The notes: generated by a model not told the origin, from the letters alone. Counted from the stretch's first letter, positions 26,072 through 36,688 are shown. The stretch is 64,000 nucleotides of DNA from Caryophanon tenue (GCF_001700315.1 NZ_MASJ01000023.1:164497-228496), one strand, 5' to 3'. Numbers and translations: made by a program.

Positions 26072-28387
26072 ATGTATTATGCAAAGTCTAAACCAGATGT
26101 TTTAACAATTGCAGAGCATACGTCAGATGTTGTAGCAGCTGTACAATGCCTTGTGAAAAGCTATGGTAATGAGATTTCATTCTTTACACCGAAAGATTTT
26201 GAGCTAATCGAAATTGCTGCTCTATATCACGATTTAGGGAAATATAGTGATAGTTTTCAAAATGTTATTCGAGCATCGATTGATAAAGTACAAAAGCGTA
26301 TAACAGAAAGTAACTATCCACATAATTATCTTTCTACAGCTATAATCCCATATGGTGAATTGAAAAGAATCTACTCAAAAGAGGAAGCTGAAATTGTTGT
26401 ATTAACTGTCGGTTTTCATCATGAACGAGACATACAGCCTAAAGAAGACATCATTCTACGCTTTCATCATGACTACATGGCGAAGCATGTGAAAACAATA
26501 CAACAAGAAATAAAATTGCCTTTTGATGTTCCAGAAAAAGTAAACCGCTATTCCGTTAAAACAGTATGCAATCGTCAAAGTATCATTTCTCGATTTGAAC
26601 AAACGAATTGGTATAAATATATTTTAGTGAAAGGTTTACTGCAAAGAGCAGACCATGCTGCTTCTGCTAAACGAAAAGGCGAAGATATTTCATGTTACGT
26701 TGAAGAAGATGTAGAAAGCGATGTAGCGCAGCGTACAAAAACGTATTTAGAAAACAATTATACACTTCGACCATTACAACATTTTACGTATAACAATCAA
26801 CATAAAAATATTGTGCTGATCGCTCAAACAGGTAGTGGCAAAACGGAGGCAGCACTTTTATGGATTGGCAAGAAAAAAGGATTCATTACGTTACCACTAC
26901 GTGTCAGTTTGAATGCGATGTATGACCGAATTCGAGGAGATAATGGAATTCATTTTAAAAGCACAGGTTTGTTACATTCAGCAGCGTTAGATCATCTATT
27001 AAATGCTGAAAATGAAGTAGATTCTTTTGAGCAATCTGTAGTTTTAACAGATCATACTAGATTACTAGCAAAAAAATTAACGCTATCAACAATAGACCAA
27101 TTATTTAAATTCCCATTGTTATATAGAGGCTTTGAAACAGAGCTTGCTACATTGGCATATTCTAAAGTCGTTATCGATGAAATTCAAGCGTATGATGCGC
27201 ATATCGTTGCGATTTTAATAAGGGGCTTAGAAATGATTCATCAGCTAGGCGGACAGTGGATGATTATGACTGCTACTTTACCTGAGATTTTCTTAGATGA
27301 ACTAAAAAATAAAGGGTTATTAGATGAACAAACACTCGTTGAAACGATGCTTATTCCAGATGATCGCGAACAACATAAGGAAATGCCAAGAAGACATCGC
27401 ATACAATTATGTACGACGTTCGAAGACGCCATTCATCAAATTAGTACATTCGCAAAAACATCGAAAGTATTGATTGTTGTGAATACAGTGAAACAAGCAC
27501 TTTCTGTATATGACCGATTGACAGAGGAGCTACAAGGGAACGAGCTGCATTTATTACATAGCCAGTTTACACAAAAAGACCGTTCACCTAAAGAACAGGA
27601 AATTAAAGAATTTGCTCAATTAAATAACACTACACCAGGTGTGTGGGTAACAACACAAATCGTGGAAGCATCTCTTGATGTAGATTTTGACTATTTATTT
27701 ACGGAAGCTGCGACACCAGATGCGCTATTTCAACGTTTTGGCCGATGTAACCGAAAAGGAATGCGCTTTAATGGAGAAACACCAACTACTCCGAATGTTT
27801 TTATTTTCACCGATTTAAACGAGGTATCCGGTCTGGAAACGATTTATGAGCGCGCTATTGTTGAAAATGGGTTAGAAAAACTTTCATCATTTGATGGTGA
27901 GTTAATTGGCGAATTGGAAAAAACAGAAATTGTCGCGCAAACGTTCAGCAAGAAGGAGCTAGTTGGAACAGACTATCTTCAAAAATTTGAACAAGCTAAC
28001 AAAGAATTAGAAAATATGCGGGCGTTTGAACTTAAGAAAGAGGAAGCGCAAAAGATTTTAAGGGATATTCAATCCTGTCTGCTAGTGCCAGGACAAAAGA
28101 ATTACGAAATCGTCATGAAGTTAATTGAACGATATGAGCACATTCCTAAAGCAATAGATCCGGTAAAGAAAAGTAAATTACGAAAAAAATTACGTTTACA
28201 GATTGAGCAATATACGATTTCGGTTAATCAGCGACGTTTAAAATTTACAGCAGAAAATGAGCATTATTCGGTAGGTACGTTTAATCATCGAGATTTTTCG
28301 CATATTCGCTATTCGACGGATGTATTATACAGTGAGCAACGAGGGTTAGAATTAAAGCTAGATGAAAAATTTGATAACTTTTACTAA
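26072..28387 (+). CDS. cas3: Cas3 nuclease-helicase
   Basis: A 771-residue protein that degrades the target DNA after Cascade binding. An N-terminal HD nuclease domain (about residues 8-215) has LYHDLGKY near residue 52 and a further HH near 113. The superfamily 2 helicase part has Walker A QTGSGKTE (about 252), motif II VIDEIQAYD (about 368) and TATLPE, and the C-terminal lobe has QRFGRCNRKG (about 558). DEIQ replaces the usual DExH, which is common in Cas3. HD and helicase are fused in the usual order. Confidence 0.95.
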   Translation: MYYAKSKPDVLTIAEHTSDVVAAVQCLVKSYGNEISFFTPKDFELIEIAALYHDLGKYSDSFQNVIRASIDKVQKRITESNYPHNYLSTAIIPYGELKRIYSKEEAEIVVLTVGFHHERDIQPKEDIILRFHHDYMAKHVKTIQQEIKLPFDVPEKVNRYSVKTVCNRQSIISRFEQTNWYKYILVKGLLQRADHAASAKRKGEDISCYVEEDVESDVAQRTKTYLENNYTLRPLQHFTYNNQHKNIVLIAQTGSGKTEAALLWIGKKKGFITLPLRVSLNAMYDRIRGDNGIHFKSTGLLHSAALDHLLNAENEVDSFEQSVVLTDHTRLLAKKLTLSTIDQLFKFPLLYRGFETELATLAYSKVVIDEIQAYDAHIVAILIRGLEMIHQLGGQWMIMTATLPEIFLDELKNKGLLDEQTLVETMLIPDDREQHKEMPRRHRIQLCTTFEDAIHQISTFAKTSKVLIVVNTVKQALSVYDRLTEELQGNELHLLHSQFTQKDRSPKEQEIKEFAQLNNTTPGVWVTTQIVEASLDVDFDYLFTEAATPDALFQRFGRCNRKGMRFNGETPTTPNVFIFTDLNEVSGLETIYERAIVENGLEKLSSFDGELIGELEKTEIVAQTFSKKELVGTDYLQKFEQANKELENMRAFELKKEEAQKILRDIQSCLLVPGQKNYEIVMKLIERYEHIPKAIDPVKKSKLRKKLRLQIEQYTISVNQRRLKFTAENEHYSVGTFNHRDFSHIRYSTDVLYSEQRGLELKLDEKFDNFY

Positions 28388-28399
28388 GGAGGATTTCCA

Positions 28400-28906
28400 T
28401 TGCAAAGTATAGGCGGTTTGCATATACAATACTATGAAGTTTGTAAGCGGAAATTGTGGCTATATAGTAAGCAAATTGGATTTGAAACCGAGCATGAAAG
28501 AGTAATTGAGGGCACATTACTGCATGAATCGTCTTACGCTCGTAAAGAAAAGGAACTGGCTATTGATCAAGCAGTCATTGATGTGGTGGATGGAGAATTT
28601 ATTCAAGAAACAAAGCTGTCGAGTAAAATGCAACGTGTAGATGAATGGCAATTGCTGTATTACTTATATTTGCTAAAACAAAAAGGGATTGAAAAGCGTG
28701 GGAAAATCGCTTATACAAAGGAAAAAAAGGTTGTAGAAGTTACTTTAACAGAGGAAAAGGAACGACAACTTAAAAGAAAAATAGCGGACATTAATTCCAT
28801 TTTAACATCAGAATTTGCACCGAAATTAAAAAAAATGCCTTATTGTAAAAATTGTGCGTACTTTGATTTCTGTTTCATCACAGAGGAGGATGCAGATGCA
28901 ACGTGA
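28400..28906 (+). CDS. cas4: Cas4, RecB-like exonuclease
   Basis: A 168-residue protein of the RecB nuclease family with an Fe-S cluster, helping to select and trim new spacers. The four cluster Cys are Cys14 (VCKRKLWL) and the group YCKNCAYFDFC near the C-terminus. Catalytic residues are in VVDGEFIQETK and QLLYYLYLLKQKG. The start is TTG with AAGGAGGA upstream. The end overlaps the cas1 start. Confidence 0.93.
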   Translation: MQSIGGLHIQYYEVCKRKLWLYSKQIGFETEHERVIEGTLLHESSYARKEKELAIDQAVIDVVDGEFIQETKLSSKMQRVDEWQLLYYLYLLKQKGIEKRGKIAYTKEKKVVEVTLTEEKERQLKRKIADINSILTSEFAPKLKKMPYCKNCAYFDFCFITEEDADAT

Positions 28907-29882
28907 TATTTTTATGTTTTCGAATGGAACAGTGAAACGAAAAGATAATACAATCTACTTAATTTCGGAAGTAGATGATAAAAAACGACCTTTACCAATT
29001 GAACAAATTGAAAATTTACATCTATTTGGAGAAGTCAATTTAAATACAACTTTTTTGAATTACATGGGGCAAAAGGAAGTATTTATTCATTGTTATAATT
29101 ACTATGGTTTCTATACGGGTAGTTTTGTACCAAGAGATCAAAAAGTTTCTGGTATTGTGACAGTGAGACAAAGTGAACATTATTTAAATAATGAAAAGCG
29201 TATGATACTTGCACGTGCTTTTGTCAAAGCAGCAGCTTTTCATATGATTCGATTTAATCGAAAGAAAAATAACATGCATTCTGAATTTGTAAAAGAAATT
29301 ATGACATTGCAAAAACAAATAGCACAAGCGAGTGATGTGCAACAACTAATGGGTATTGAAGGTATGATGCGTCAACATTATTACCGTACATTAAATGAAA
29401 TGATCTTGCCAGAATTCTATTTTACTGAGCGCACAAAACGCCCACCTAGAGATCCATTTAATGCATTAATATCATTTGGAAACACTTTAATGTATACAAC
29501 TGTTTTGAGTGAAATGTATAAAACACAATTAAATCCAACAGTGAGTTACTTACATGAACCATCGCAAAAACGTTTTTCCTTGAGCCTAGATATAGCAGAA
29601 ATTTTTAAACCACTCTTTGTAGATCCATTGATTGTATCGTTAGTGAATACGAAAAAAATTCAGCCGAAGCATTTTGAAGATCATGAGGGAATGGTATATT
29701 TAAATGAAGAAGGAAAGAAACTATTCATAGCTGCTTTTGATAAAAAGTTAACGGATTCTATTAAGCATAGACAGCTAAAAAGGAATGTAACGTATCGCTA
29801 CTTTATCCGCTTAGAATGTTATAAGCTGATTAAACATGTAATCGGTGATGTATCGTATAAACCATTACAAGCTTGGTGGTGA
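28896..29882 (+). CDS. cas1: Cas1 integrase
   Basis: A 328-residue protein that inserts new spacers with Cas2. The catalytic site residues are Glu in MGIEGMMRQHYYRTL (about 152), His in SYLHEPSQKRFSL (about 219) and the acidic residue in LDIAEIFKP (about 232). ATG at 28896 was chosen since GAGGAGG at 28883-28889 fits it and the family starts this way (MQRDIFMFSNG). Confidence 0.96.
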   Translation: MQRDIFMFSNGTVKRKDNTIYLISEVDDKKRPLPIEQIENLHLFGEVNLNTTFLNYMGQKEVFIHCYNYYGFYTGSFVPRDQKVSGIVTVRQSEHYLNNEKRMILARAFVKAAAFHMIRFNRKKNNMHSEFVKEIMTLQKQIAQASDVQQLMGIEGMMRQHYYRTLNEMILPEFYFTERTKRPPRDPFNALISFGNTLMYTTVLSEMYKTQLNPTVSYLHEPSQKRFSLSLDIAEIFKPLFVDPLIVSLVNTKKIQPKHFEDHEGMVYLNEEGKKLFIAAFDKKLTDSIKHRQLKRNVTYRYFIRLECYKLIKHVIGDVSYKPLQAWW

Positions 29883-29887
29883 TTTGA

Positions 29888-30151
29888 ATGTTTGTCATTA
29901 TCACTTACGATGTGAATGTAAAGCGTGTAAATAAAGTGTGTAAAAAGTTAAAGGAATACTTAACATGGACGCAAAATTCAGTTTTTGAAGGTGAAATAAC
30001 GAAAACACAGTTTATGAAATGTAAAAGTGAGTTAGAAAAAATTATTGATCCAGATGTAGATAGTTTGTATTACTACGTAGTGGAAAATCCGAAACATTTG
30101 AAAAAAACATTTGTAGGTGCAGAAAAAGGGGATATGGATATTTTCTTTTAA
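29888..30151 (+). CDS. cas2: Cas2
   Basis: An 87-residue protein forming the Cas1-Cas2 integration complex. The start MFVIITYDVN carries the conserved Asp8, and the ferredoxin-like fold is clear in the rest (SVFEGEITKTQF). The length is normal. It is the last cas gene, followed by the CRISPR leader. Confidence 0.95.
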   Translation: MFVIITYDVNVKRVNKVCKKLKEYLTWTQNSVFEGEITKTQFMKCKSELEKIIDPDVDSLYYYVVENPKHLKKTFVGAEKGDMDIFF

Positions 30152-30301
30152 AATGCATTTTGGAAAGTTAACGTATTTATTGATAAAAGCTAGTGATATC
30201 AATGGATTCGGGCATGTTAATACAAATATCAAATTACATGATTAGACGTTTACTGCAAAACAGGTTGAATAAACGTTGTAAACAAAGGTTTTTTGCCAGG
30301 G
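30152..30301 (+). promoter_or_regulatory. CRISPR leader of the type I-B array
   Basis: A 150-bp AT-rich non-coding stretch between cas2 and the first perfect repeat. It is placed at the leader side because the only degenerate repeat is at the other end (31214). The internal promoter cannot be fixed. Confidence 0.65.
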
Positions 30302-31242
30302 GTTTTATCTGAACTAAGAGGGATATAAAGCTTGAAAAACGCGCGACATGGCACTACCAAATAAAAAAGTTTTATCTGAACTAAGAGGGATATAAAGGAT
30401 TTTTAAATTTCGCACCACATACTACACATCTTTGTTTTATCTGAACTAAGAGGGATATAAAGGCTTGTTGAAAATCATAGCCTTCTTAGTAAGTCAGGTT
30501 TTATCTGAACTAAGAGGGATATAAAGTTTTGAAATGCTTGTAACAATCGCTTCAACTGATAGTTTTATCTGAACTAAGAGGGATATAAAGATCATATTTG
30601 CACCCGTACTTGCTGCTGCAACACCACCGTTTTATCTGAACTAAGAGGGATATAAAGCTAAATAACGATGTAGGTGTATAGAAAATACCTCGGGTTTTAT
30701 CTGAACTAAGAGGGATATAAAGTGTCTACCATACCCACCGTGTTTGCGAGTGCTTTCATGTTTTATCTGAACTAAGAGGGATATAAAGGTAGCTGAAGCG
30801 AAACCAACGGTTGCGGCTGAAAGTTTTATCTGAACTAAGAGGGATATAAAGTGTATAAAGGCGGCTGCATAATCATTCACCACGGGCAGTTTTATCTGAA
30901 CTAAGAGGGATATAAAGTTGCAACTGAAATTGACCCCGTGTTGTAGTTCATGAGTTTTATCTGAACTAAGAGGGATATAAAGTTACAGCATTGGTGCTAA
31001 TATCATGCAAGGGCTTTTTAGTTTTATCTGAACTAAGAGGGATATAAAGTCGCGCTCCACACGCTCTTTTGTTAACCGACGCATGTTTTATCTGAACTAA
31101 GAGGGATATAAAGACTGATTATTACGGGAAACCATTACGTGAGTATAGTGGTTTTATCTGAACTAAGAGGGATATAAAGTGCAAGGTGTCATTAATACGA
31201 TGGTGGCGCTAGAGTTTTATCTGGATTAAGAAGGATATAAAG
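30302..31242 (+). CRISPR. Type I-B CRISPR array, 15 repeats, 14 spacers
   Basis: The repeat is 29 bp, beginning GTTTTATCTGAAC and ending GATATAAAG. The first fourteen copies are identical. The last, at 31214-31242, has three changes (CTGGATTAAGAAGG) and marks the old end. Repeats begin at 30302, 30369, 30434, 30498, 30562, 30629, 30694, 30760, 30823, 30889, 30954, 31021, 31085, 31151 and 31214. Spacers are 34 to 38 bp and all different by eye. No spacer matched elsewhere in the window by inspection. Confidence 0.98.
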
Positions 31243-31414
31243 TGCAGAGATATATTCAAATTATGGAATAGAATGTCCAGTAGTTGACTGAGCGCACAAA
31301 AATTACACACTTTTGTATATTCTGTTCAATTTTAAACAGTTACTAATGAATTGCATATAGCTCCTTTACGCCATCAGTCATATAGTTATACATATAAAAA
31401 TGTGGAGGGGTATT

Positions 31415-32524
31415 ATGCAGAAGAAATTATTAGCTGTACCGTTTATCGTGATGCTTGTATTAGTACTTGTCTTTGTCAGTACGCAAATTCCGATGACGAA
31501 AATGGCACCAAAAGATATAGCAATAGGTTTTGTCGTTGCGGATGATGGACAGCTGGCTATGCTCATTCAAGAAAATGTACAAAAAGCAATGGCGAGTAAT
31601 GATGCGCTTGATATTCAATTATTTGATTCACAACAAGATATGGAGCAAGCGTTACAGAATCGTGAGCTTTACGGGGGCATTGTTATACCTGAAAATTTTT
31701 CAGCGGCAGTGCAGAGTTTAGCGACACCAACGCCGATGCGACTGGACATACAATATTATATCAATGAAGGACAAAATGCGAATGTTAGCACGATGTTACA
31801 AACGATGTTCACACAACTGAATAGCACAATCAATGATATGATGCGCGCGCAATTGCTACAGCAAATGGAGGCAAGTGGTGTAGCAGTACCAGCTGCACAG
31901 GTAGAAGGGCTCATCGCCCCCGTGAAGGCGGATGTGCAAGTCGTGAATACGACAGGCGATTTAGCAACTGCGCCAACTGTGTTTTTCCAGCCACTATGGT
32001 TCGCATCGATTTTAGGAGCAGTTTTATTTGTCATGGCAGGGAAGAAGAGCGTGTTCTTGTCACGAAAAGAGCAACTGACATTCAATATTTTGCAATCGGT
32101 AGTAGCCATTGTATATTCTTTTATAGCAGGGTATTTTGTGACATGGTGTACGACATGGATACTGGGCTTTGAATTTGAAAGCTTCCATACGGTTGCCTTA
32201 TTTGTCAGCATGGCATGTATAGCATTTTTATTTTTAATCAAAGCAGCTTTGGTGTGGATTGGCTTACCGGTTATTGCTGTTTTCGTGTTATTAATGTTTT
32301 ACGGTTTACCGTTAATTCAGCTTGCACCGGAAATGTTGCCGGCGTTTTACCAAGATTTTATCGTGTCATGGATACCGTTTAAGTTTTTAATTGAAGGCTT
32401 AAAGGATATTTTATTTTTTGGCTCAGGCCTGATAAATGATAATACGACCATTCTAATGTGGATATTCGTCGTATCCTTTATCATAGTTTGGGTCAAAAAT
32501 AGTATCACTAAAGTCGAACAGTAA
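31415..32524 (+). CDS. ABC-2-type permease-like membrane protein (YhgE/Pip-like)
   Basis: A 369-residue protein with one N-terminal membrane segment (about 6-24), a large external domain (about 25-185) and five or six C-terminal membrane segments (about 195-365). This is the layout of ABC-2 exporter permeases and of YhgE/Pip proteins. There is no ATPase gene beside it. ATG at 31415 was chosen because GGAGGGG lies just upstream. A TetR-type regulator gene follows after a terminator and may control it. Confidence 0.72.
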   Translation: MQKKLLAVPFIVMLVLVLVFVSTQIPMTKMAPKDIAIGFVVADDGQLAMLIQENVQKAMASNDALDIQLFDSQQDMEQALQNRELYGGIVIPENFSAAVQSLATPTPMRLDIQYYINEGQNANVSTMLQTMFTQLNSTINDMMRAQLLQQMEASGVAVPAAQVEGLIAPVKADVQVVNTTGDLATAPTVFFQPLWFASILGAVLFVMAGKKSVFLSRKEQLTFNILQSVVAIVYSFIAGYFVTWCTTWILGFEFESFHTVALFVSMACIAFLFLIKAALVWIGLPVIAVFVLLMFYGLPLIQLAPEMLPAFYQDFIVSWIPFKFLIEGLKDILFFGSGLINDNTTILMWIFVVSFIIVWVKNSITKVEQ

Positions 32525-32531
32525 GTCAGAA

Positions 32532-32568
32532 AGCGAACCGTGCGTAACGTACCGGTTCGCCTTTTTTC
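32532..32568 (+). terminator. Intrinsic terminator after the permease
   Basis: GCGAACCG (32533-32540) pairs with CGGTTCGC (32553-32560), followed by CTTTTTT. Confidence 0.85.
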
Positions 32569-32593
32569 TGTATAATAAGAATGAGGTGAGGAG

Positions 32594-33232
32594 ATGAACC
32601 GTCGAGCGTTAAAAACACGAAAGGAAATTTTGCATGCAGTCCATACGTTGATACAGCAAAAGCCGTTTGACACAATTACGATTGTTGACATCGTGAGCGA
32701 AGCGGATATTAGTCGTGGGACATTTTATACGCATTTTGAAGATAAGTACATGATGTTAAATGCGTATGAGCGGCAATTTTATATCGCCGTCGATGAAGCG
32801 ATGGACCGTGCTTTAGTACAGACAAACAGTGTAGCTGAAATGATAGAAGTACGCCGGGAATCGATGAAAATTTTATTAGAACAGCTAAAATCGCAACAGC
32901 AATTATTAGAGGTGTTATTAAATAGTCCTAAAAAGCCACAAATTGATGAACATATTCGTGCTGGCATGGCGAACTTAATGCATTTCACCATAACGTCTAA
33001 TCCTGAATATACACATGCAAATTTTTCATTAACGTTATTAGCGAAAATTGCATCAAGCTTATTTATGACGATATTGGATCATTGGGTGGACGAAAACATG
33101 GTCACACCAACAGACGAAATTTTAGATACATGTATTAGCTTAATCGTCCGCGGTCCGATGCAAACACTTGTCTTCGACTTAGAAGACGACATACTTGAAA
33201 ACGTGAAGCAAACTATACGACCGAAAAGCTAG
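32594..33232 (+). CDS. TetR/AcrR-family regulator
   Basis: A 212-residue protein. The N-terminal helix-turn-helix (about residues 8-55) has TIVDIVSEADISRGTFYTHF, the TetR signature. The C-terminal part is a helical ligand domain of the TetR_C type. It probably represses the preceding permease gene or its own, but the ligand is unknown. GAGGTGAGGAG lies before the ATG. Confidence 0.9.
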   Translation: MNRRALKTRKEILHAVHTLIQQKPFDTITIVDIVSEADISRGTFYTHFEDKYMMLNAYERQFYIAVDEAMDRALVQTNSVAEMIEVRRESMKILLEQLKSQQQLLEVLLNSPKKPQIDEHIRAGMANLMHFTITSNPEYTHANFSLTLLAKIASSLFMTILDHWVDENMVTPTDEILDTCISLIVRGPMQTLVFDLEDDILENVKQTIRPKS

Positions 33233-33265
33233 CTGTAGTAGTACGCTATGTGGAATCGCATAAGA

Positions 33266-33299
33266 ATATCCTTCAGCAGTTGTCATTGCTGAAGGATAT
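33266..33299. terminator. Hairpin between converging genes, probable bidirectional terminator
   Basis: ATATCCTTCAGCA and TGCTGAAGGATAT form a 13-bp stem with an eight-base loop. The T tails are short, so it is a weaker intrinsic terminator. It serves the TetR gene and the ssuD-like gene. Confidence 0.7.
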
Positions 33300-33316
33300 T
33301 TACCTTTGTATTATAT

Positions 33317-34438
33317 TTATACCGTTGCTGGTTTAATATCGCCACCGAACGGGCTTAAAAATGTACGACCTAGCTCGTCTTTTTTCTGTGCGATTGGCAG
33401 TTTCGGGAATAATAGCTCAGCTGTTGTATACGCTTCTTCTAAGTGCGGGTAGCCTGATAAAATAAACGTTTCAATCCCTAAATCTGCGTATTCTTGCATA
33501 CGCGCTGCCACCGTATCAGGGTCACCTACTAATGCAGTACCTGCACCTGTGCGTACTAAGCCGACACCTGCCCATAAATTCGGGCTCACTTCAAGCTTCG
33601 TGCGGTCGCCGTTATGAAGTTGCGTCATTTGGCGTTGTCCTTCAGAATCCATGCGTGCAAACATCTTTTGGGCATTTGCAATCGTTTCATCATCTACATG
33701 CTCGATTAGTTGCGCAGCCGCTTCCCACGCTTGTTGTACGGTTGGACGAACGATCACGTGTAAACGAATACCGAATTTCACCTGTTTACCCTGGGCAGCA
33801 GCAAGTGCGCGTACTTTATCAATTTTTTTCTTCACTTGTGCAGGTGGTTCACCCCATGTTAAATACACATCAATATGGTCAGCTGCTACTTGTAGTGCCG
33901 CTTCAGAAGAGCCGCCGAAGTAAAGCGGCGGGTATGGTTTTTGAACAGTTGGGTATGGTAATTGTCCTTGCTCAATTTGTAAATAGTCACCGTTGAAATC
34001 TACCTGTTCTTTCGTGTACAAATCACGCCAAATATGCAAAAATTCATCGGTTAAATCATAGCGCGCGTCGTGGTCTAAAAACACACCCTCTCCGGCAAGC
34101 TCGACGGGGTCGCCACCTGCTACGACATTAATGAGCAGCCGCCCATTTGAGAAACGGTCTAATGTAGCTGACATGCGTGCCGCAAAACTCGGCGACATTA
34201 AGCCTGGGCGCACTGCGACTAAAAATTTTAAATTTTGTGTAACCGGTGCGAGGGTAGATGCTACGATAAAGCCTTCTTCACACGTTTTACCAGTCGGGAT
34301 TAACACCCCACTATAGCCAAGTGAATCGACTGCTTGTGCAATTTGCTTACAATATTCATATGATGCAGGACGTGCACCTAGCGGGTTGTTTAGTTGACGA
34401 AAGTCGCCGTTTGTTGGGATAAACCAAAAGATTTCCAT
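33317..34438 (-). CDS. ssuD: FMNH2-dependent alkanesulfonate monooxygenase SsuD-like
   Basis: A 373-residue luciferase-like monooxygenase. [15 protein letters not shown] at the start, a central [16 protein letters not shown] and [12 protein letters not shown] near the end are close to SsuD, which releases sulfite from alkanesulfonates. ATG at 34438 was chosen because AGGAGG lies just upstream. It is the third gene of an operon with a DszC/SfnB-like protein and SfnG, which fits stepwise sulfur release from methyl sulfones. A flavin reductase gene is not in the window. Confidence 0.92.
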   Translation of the reverse strand: MEIFWFIPTNGDFRQLNNPLGARPASYEYCKQIAQAVDSLGYSGVLIPTGKTCEEGFIVASTLAPVTQNLKFLVAVRPGLMSPSFAARMSATLDRFSNGRLLINVVAGGDPVELAGEGVFLDHDARYDLTDEFLHIWRDLYTKEQVDFNGDYLQIEQGQLPYPTVQKPYPPLYFGGSSEAALQVAADHIDVYLTWGEPPAQVKKKIDKVRALAAAQGKQVKFGIRLHVIVRPTVQQAWEAAAQLIEHVDDETIANAQKMFARMDSEGQRQMTQLHNGDRTKLEVSPNLWAGVGLVRTGAGTALVGDPDTVAARMQEYADLGIETFILSGYPHLEEAYTTAELLFPKLPIAQKKDELGRTFLSPFGGDIKPATV

Positions 34439-34451
34439 GAATAAAAGCCTC

Positions 34452-35612
34452 CTAAGAATATGATGAAATCGTTGGGTAACGGTCATTGAGCGCGTATTGC
34501 CCTAAATCGCGTAATTTATAATCAATTGGGTCGTGTAATGTATGGGTACGAACATTGCGCCAGAAGCGGTCAAAGTTGTACTGCGCATTTGTTGCGCGTG
34601 CCCCCATTACTTGAAACATAGTTGATGTAATATGTAGCGTCGTTTCAACGACCTGCACTTTTGCTGTGGCAATGGCAACACTACAAATGCCGCGGTCTTC
34701 TTCTGTAACATGGTGCTTTTTGTGAAGTGTTGTCACAAGCGTCTGAACAGCGCGCTCAAGTAACGCATCAGCCGCTTGGAGCTTCGCAAAAAATGTGCCG
34801 TAATGCTGTAATATATACGGGTCTTCAGTCGCATCGTTCACATGTGCTGTCACCCAAGGACGAGCTGACGTTTTTGTATACGACTTCGCTTCTTGAAAAG
34901 CCCCTTCAGCTGTACCAAGCAACACATGTAATAAAATCGTTTGCGCAATATGCGTGCGACACGTTGAAAAATAATGTTGCTCCTCGGTATGTAGTGCCAA
35001 ACATTCGTGAGGAAGTATAGACACATCATTAAATGTCACTGCGCCACTATCAGTTTGTCTTTGCCCGAAGCTATCCCAGTCATTATGAATATGAACGCCA
35101 GCACGATTTGCTGGAATGACTGCCATAAGTAGTCCGCTGCCATCCTTTTTTTGTGCCGATACAAGCAAGCAGTCCGCATCGCTTGCACCTGAGCAAAAAT
35201 ATTTTGTGCCTTGTAGCAACCATTGTCCATCTGCTTGTTTTGTCGCAGTGACATGCGTGTCGAGTGGGTTAAAGGCATTGCCATAAAAGTGCTGGTGCTG
35301 CGTACCTTGTGTGATCGCTCGCTCGTAATGTGCCTGTGTACCATAGAGTTCAATTGTGGCAATGCATAAATAATGGTAGCCAAATAAATGTGCAAGTGAG
35401 CTATCAACGGTCGCAAGTTGGCGTGTAATGCGTAATACCGTTTGCCACGGAATGTCGCCGTCTTGAAATAAGTACAACAAGCCACTTTGTCGCAGCAGTT
35501 GGCGTTCTTCGTAAGCAGTACCCCCTTGTTTATCACGCTTAGCGGCTGTTTTGGCAAATGTAGTGATAAGCTGTTCCACCGCTTCGTCGATCGCTGCGGT
35601 ATGAATCATCAT
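34452..35612 (-). CDS. Acyl-CoA dehydrogenase-like flavin monooxygenase (SfnB/DszC type)
   Basis: A 386-residue protein with the acyl-CoA dehydrogenase fold but the features of the DszC/SfnB branch. It has [36 protein letters not shown] (the flavin region) and a C-terminal [14 protein letters not shown], known from sulfur-desulfurising flavoproteins. It likely oxidises an organosulfur compound using reduced flavin. The start overlaps the stop of sfnG (ATGA), so they are coupled. Confidence 0.85.
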   Translation of the reverse strand: MMIHTAAIDEAVEQLITTFAKTAAKRDKQGGTAYEERQLLRQSGLLYLFQDGDIPWQTVLRITRQLATVDSSLAHLFGYHYLCIATIELYGTQAHYERAITQGTQHQHFYGNAFNPLDTHVTATKQADGQWLLQGTKYFCSGASDADCLLVSAQKKDGSGLLMAVIPANRAGVHIHNDWDSFGQRQTDSGAVTFNDVSILPHECLALHTEEQHYFSTCRTHIAQTILLHVLLGTAEGAFQEAKSYTKTSARPWVTAHVNDATEDPYILQHYGTFFAKLQAADALLERAVQTLVTTLHKKHHVTEEDRGICSVAIATAKVQVVETTLHITSTMFQVMGARATNAQYNFDRFWRNVRTHTLHDPIDYKLRDLGQYALNDRYPTISSYS

Positions 35613-36688
35613 GAAATCGCCTCCAGCTGCAGTTGTTTTTCTTTTTCACGTACAAGTGGTAGCACATTTTTGCCAAACGCCTCTAAATCTTCTTCATAGT
35701 GTAAAAAGCCTGTTAACACAATATCGACCCCGATTTTTTTCAGCTCGATAATGCGGTCCGCTACTTGTTCGGCAGTGCCAATTAAACCTGTTTTAAAACC
35801 TTCGTTATATTGCAATAAATCTTCATCCGATGCATGTGCCCACATACCTTCGCCTTCAGGGGAAGCAGCGCCTGCTGATTTTACCGATTGTTTAAAGCCT
35901 GCAACTGCTTCCTGATTGGCATTCGTCACAATATCACGCAGCACTTGTTTTGCCTCTTCTTCGGTATTCCGAACGATCACAAAGCCGTTGATGCCAAACT
36001 GAATCGTTCCTTGTCCAGTTTGCTCACGCAACGTGCGTACTTGCTCAATTTGTGCGGCAATATTTTCAAGCGTATTGCCATTCATAAAGTACACATCGGA
36101 TACGCGCCCCGCCATTTCCTTTGCAGCTTTTGAGTTGCCTCCTTGGAAAATTTTTGGTTGTGCAAGTGGCTTCGGTTTTAATTGGGCATTATTTAACGAG
36201 TAAAAATCCCCTTTAAAATTCGCATATTCCGCTGTCCACATTTCCTTTAACACACGAATAAATTCCTCAGAACGGCGGTAACGTTCATCGTGGTCAAGCC
36301 ATGGTTCGCCGTAGCCTGTAAATTCGCCTTTAAACCAACCACTTACAATATTAATGGCGCTGCGTCCATCACTAATATGGTCAATCGTTGCAAGCATTTT
36401 TGCCATCACCCCTGGATGCCATAAGCCAGGAAGTACCGCTGTAATAATATTGAGTGATGTCGTTTTCGCTGCAAGTGCTGCGGCTAATGTTGCCGCTTCT
36501 AATTGCTGGTCTGCACCGTAGCTTGCAAAAAAGCGCGTTTGTAATAATACATAGTCAAAACCATATTGTTCGGCAGTATGGGCGTAGCGAACATTATCGT
36601 CAAATGTCCAGCCTGTTTGCTGTGGCAAATCGGAAATGACTAAACCGCCACTCACATTAGGTGCCCAGTAAGCAAATTGTAACGTCAC
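35609..36688 (-). CDS. sfnG: Dimethylsulfone monooxygenase SfnG-like
   Basis: A 359-residue luciferase-like flavin monooxygenase. It begins QFAYWAPNVSGGLVISDL, the characteristic SfnG start, and has FDYVLLQTRF and INIVSGWFKGEF. SfnG converts dimethylsulfone to methanesulfinate. The start is GTG at 36688 with AGGAGGA just before; an upstream TTG would add seven residues. It is the first gene of a sulfur-scavenging operon. A hairpin with T run lies about 70 bases upstream. Confidence 0.9.
   Translation of the reverse strand: MTLQFAYWAPNVSGGLVISDLPQQTGWTFDDNVRYAHTAEQYGFDYVLLQTRFFASYGADQQLEAATLAAALAAKTTSLNIITAVLPGLWHPGVMAKMLATIDHISDGRSAINIVSGWFKGEFTGYGEPWLDHDERYRRSEEFIRVLKEMWTAEYANFKGDFYSLNNAQLKPKPLAQPKIFQGGNSKAAKEMAGRVSDVYFMNGNTLENIAAQIEQVRTLREQTGQGTIQFGINGFVIVRNTEEEAKQVLRDIVTNANQEAVAGFKQSVKSAGAASPEGEGMWAHASDEDLLQYNEGFKTGLIGTAEQVADRIIELKKIGVDIVLTGFLHYEEDLEAFGKNVLPLVREKEKQLQLEAIS

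Noticed and set aside
30641..30883. 80-residue minus-strand frame over the CRISPR array
   Set aside because: It is made of repeated FISLLVQIK units that are the reverse translation of the CRISPR repeat.
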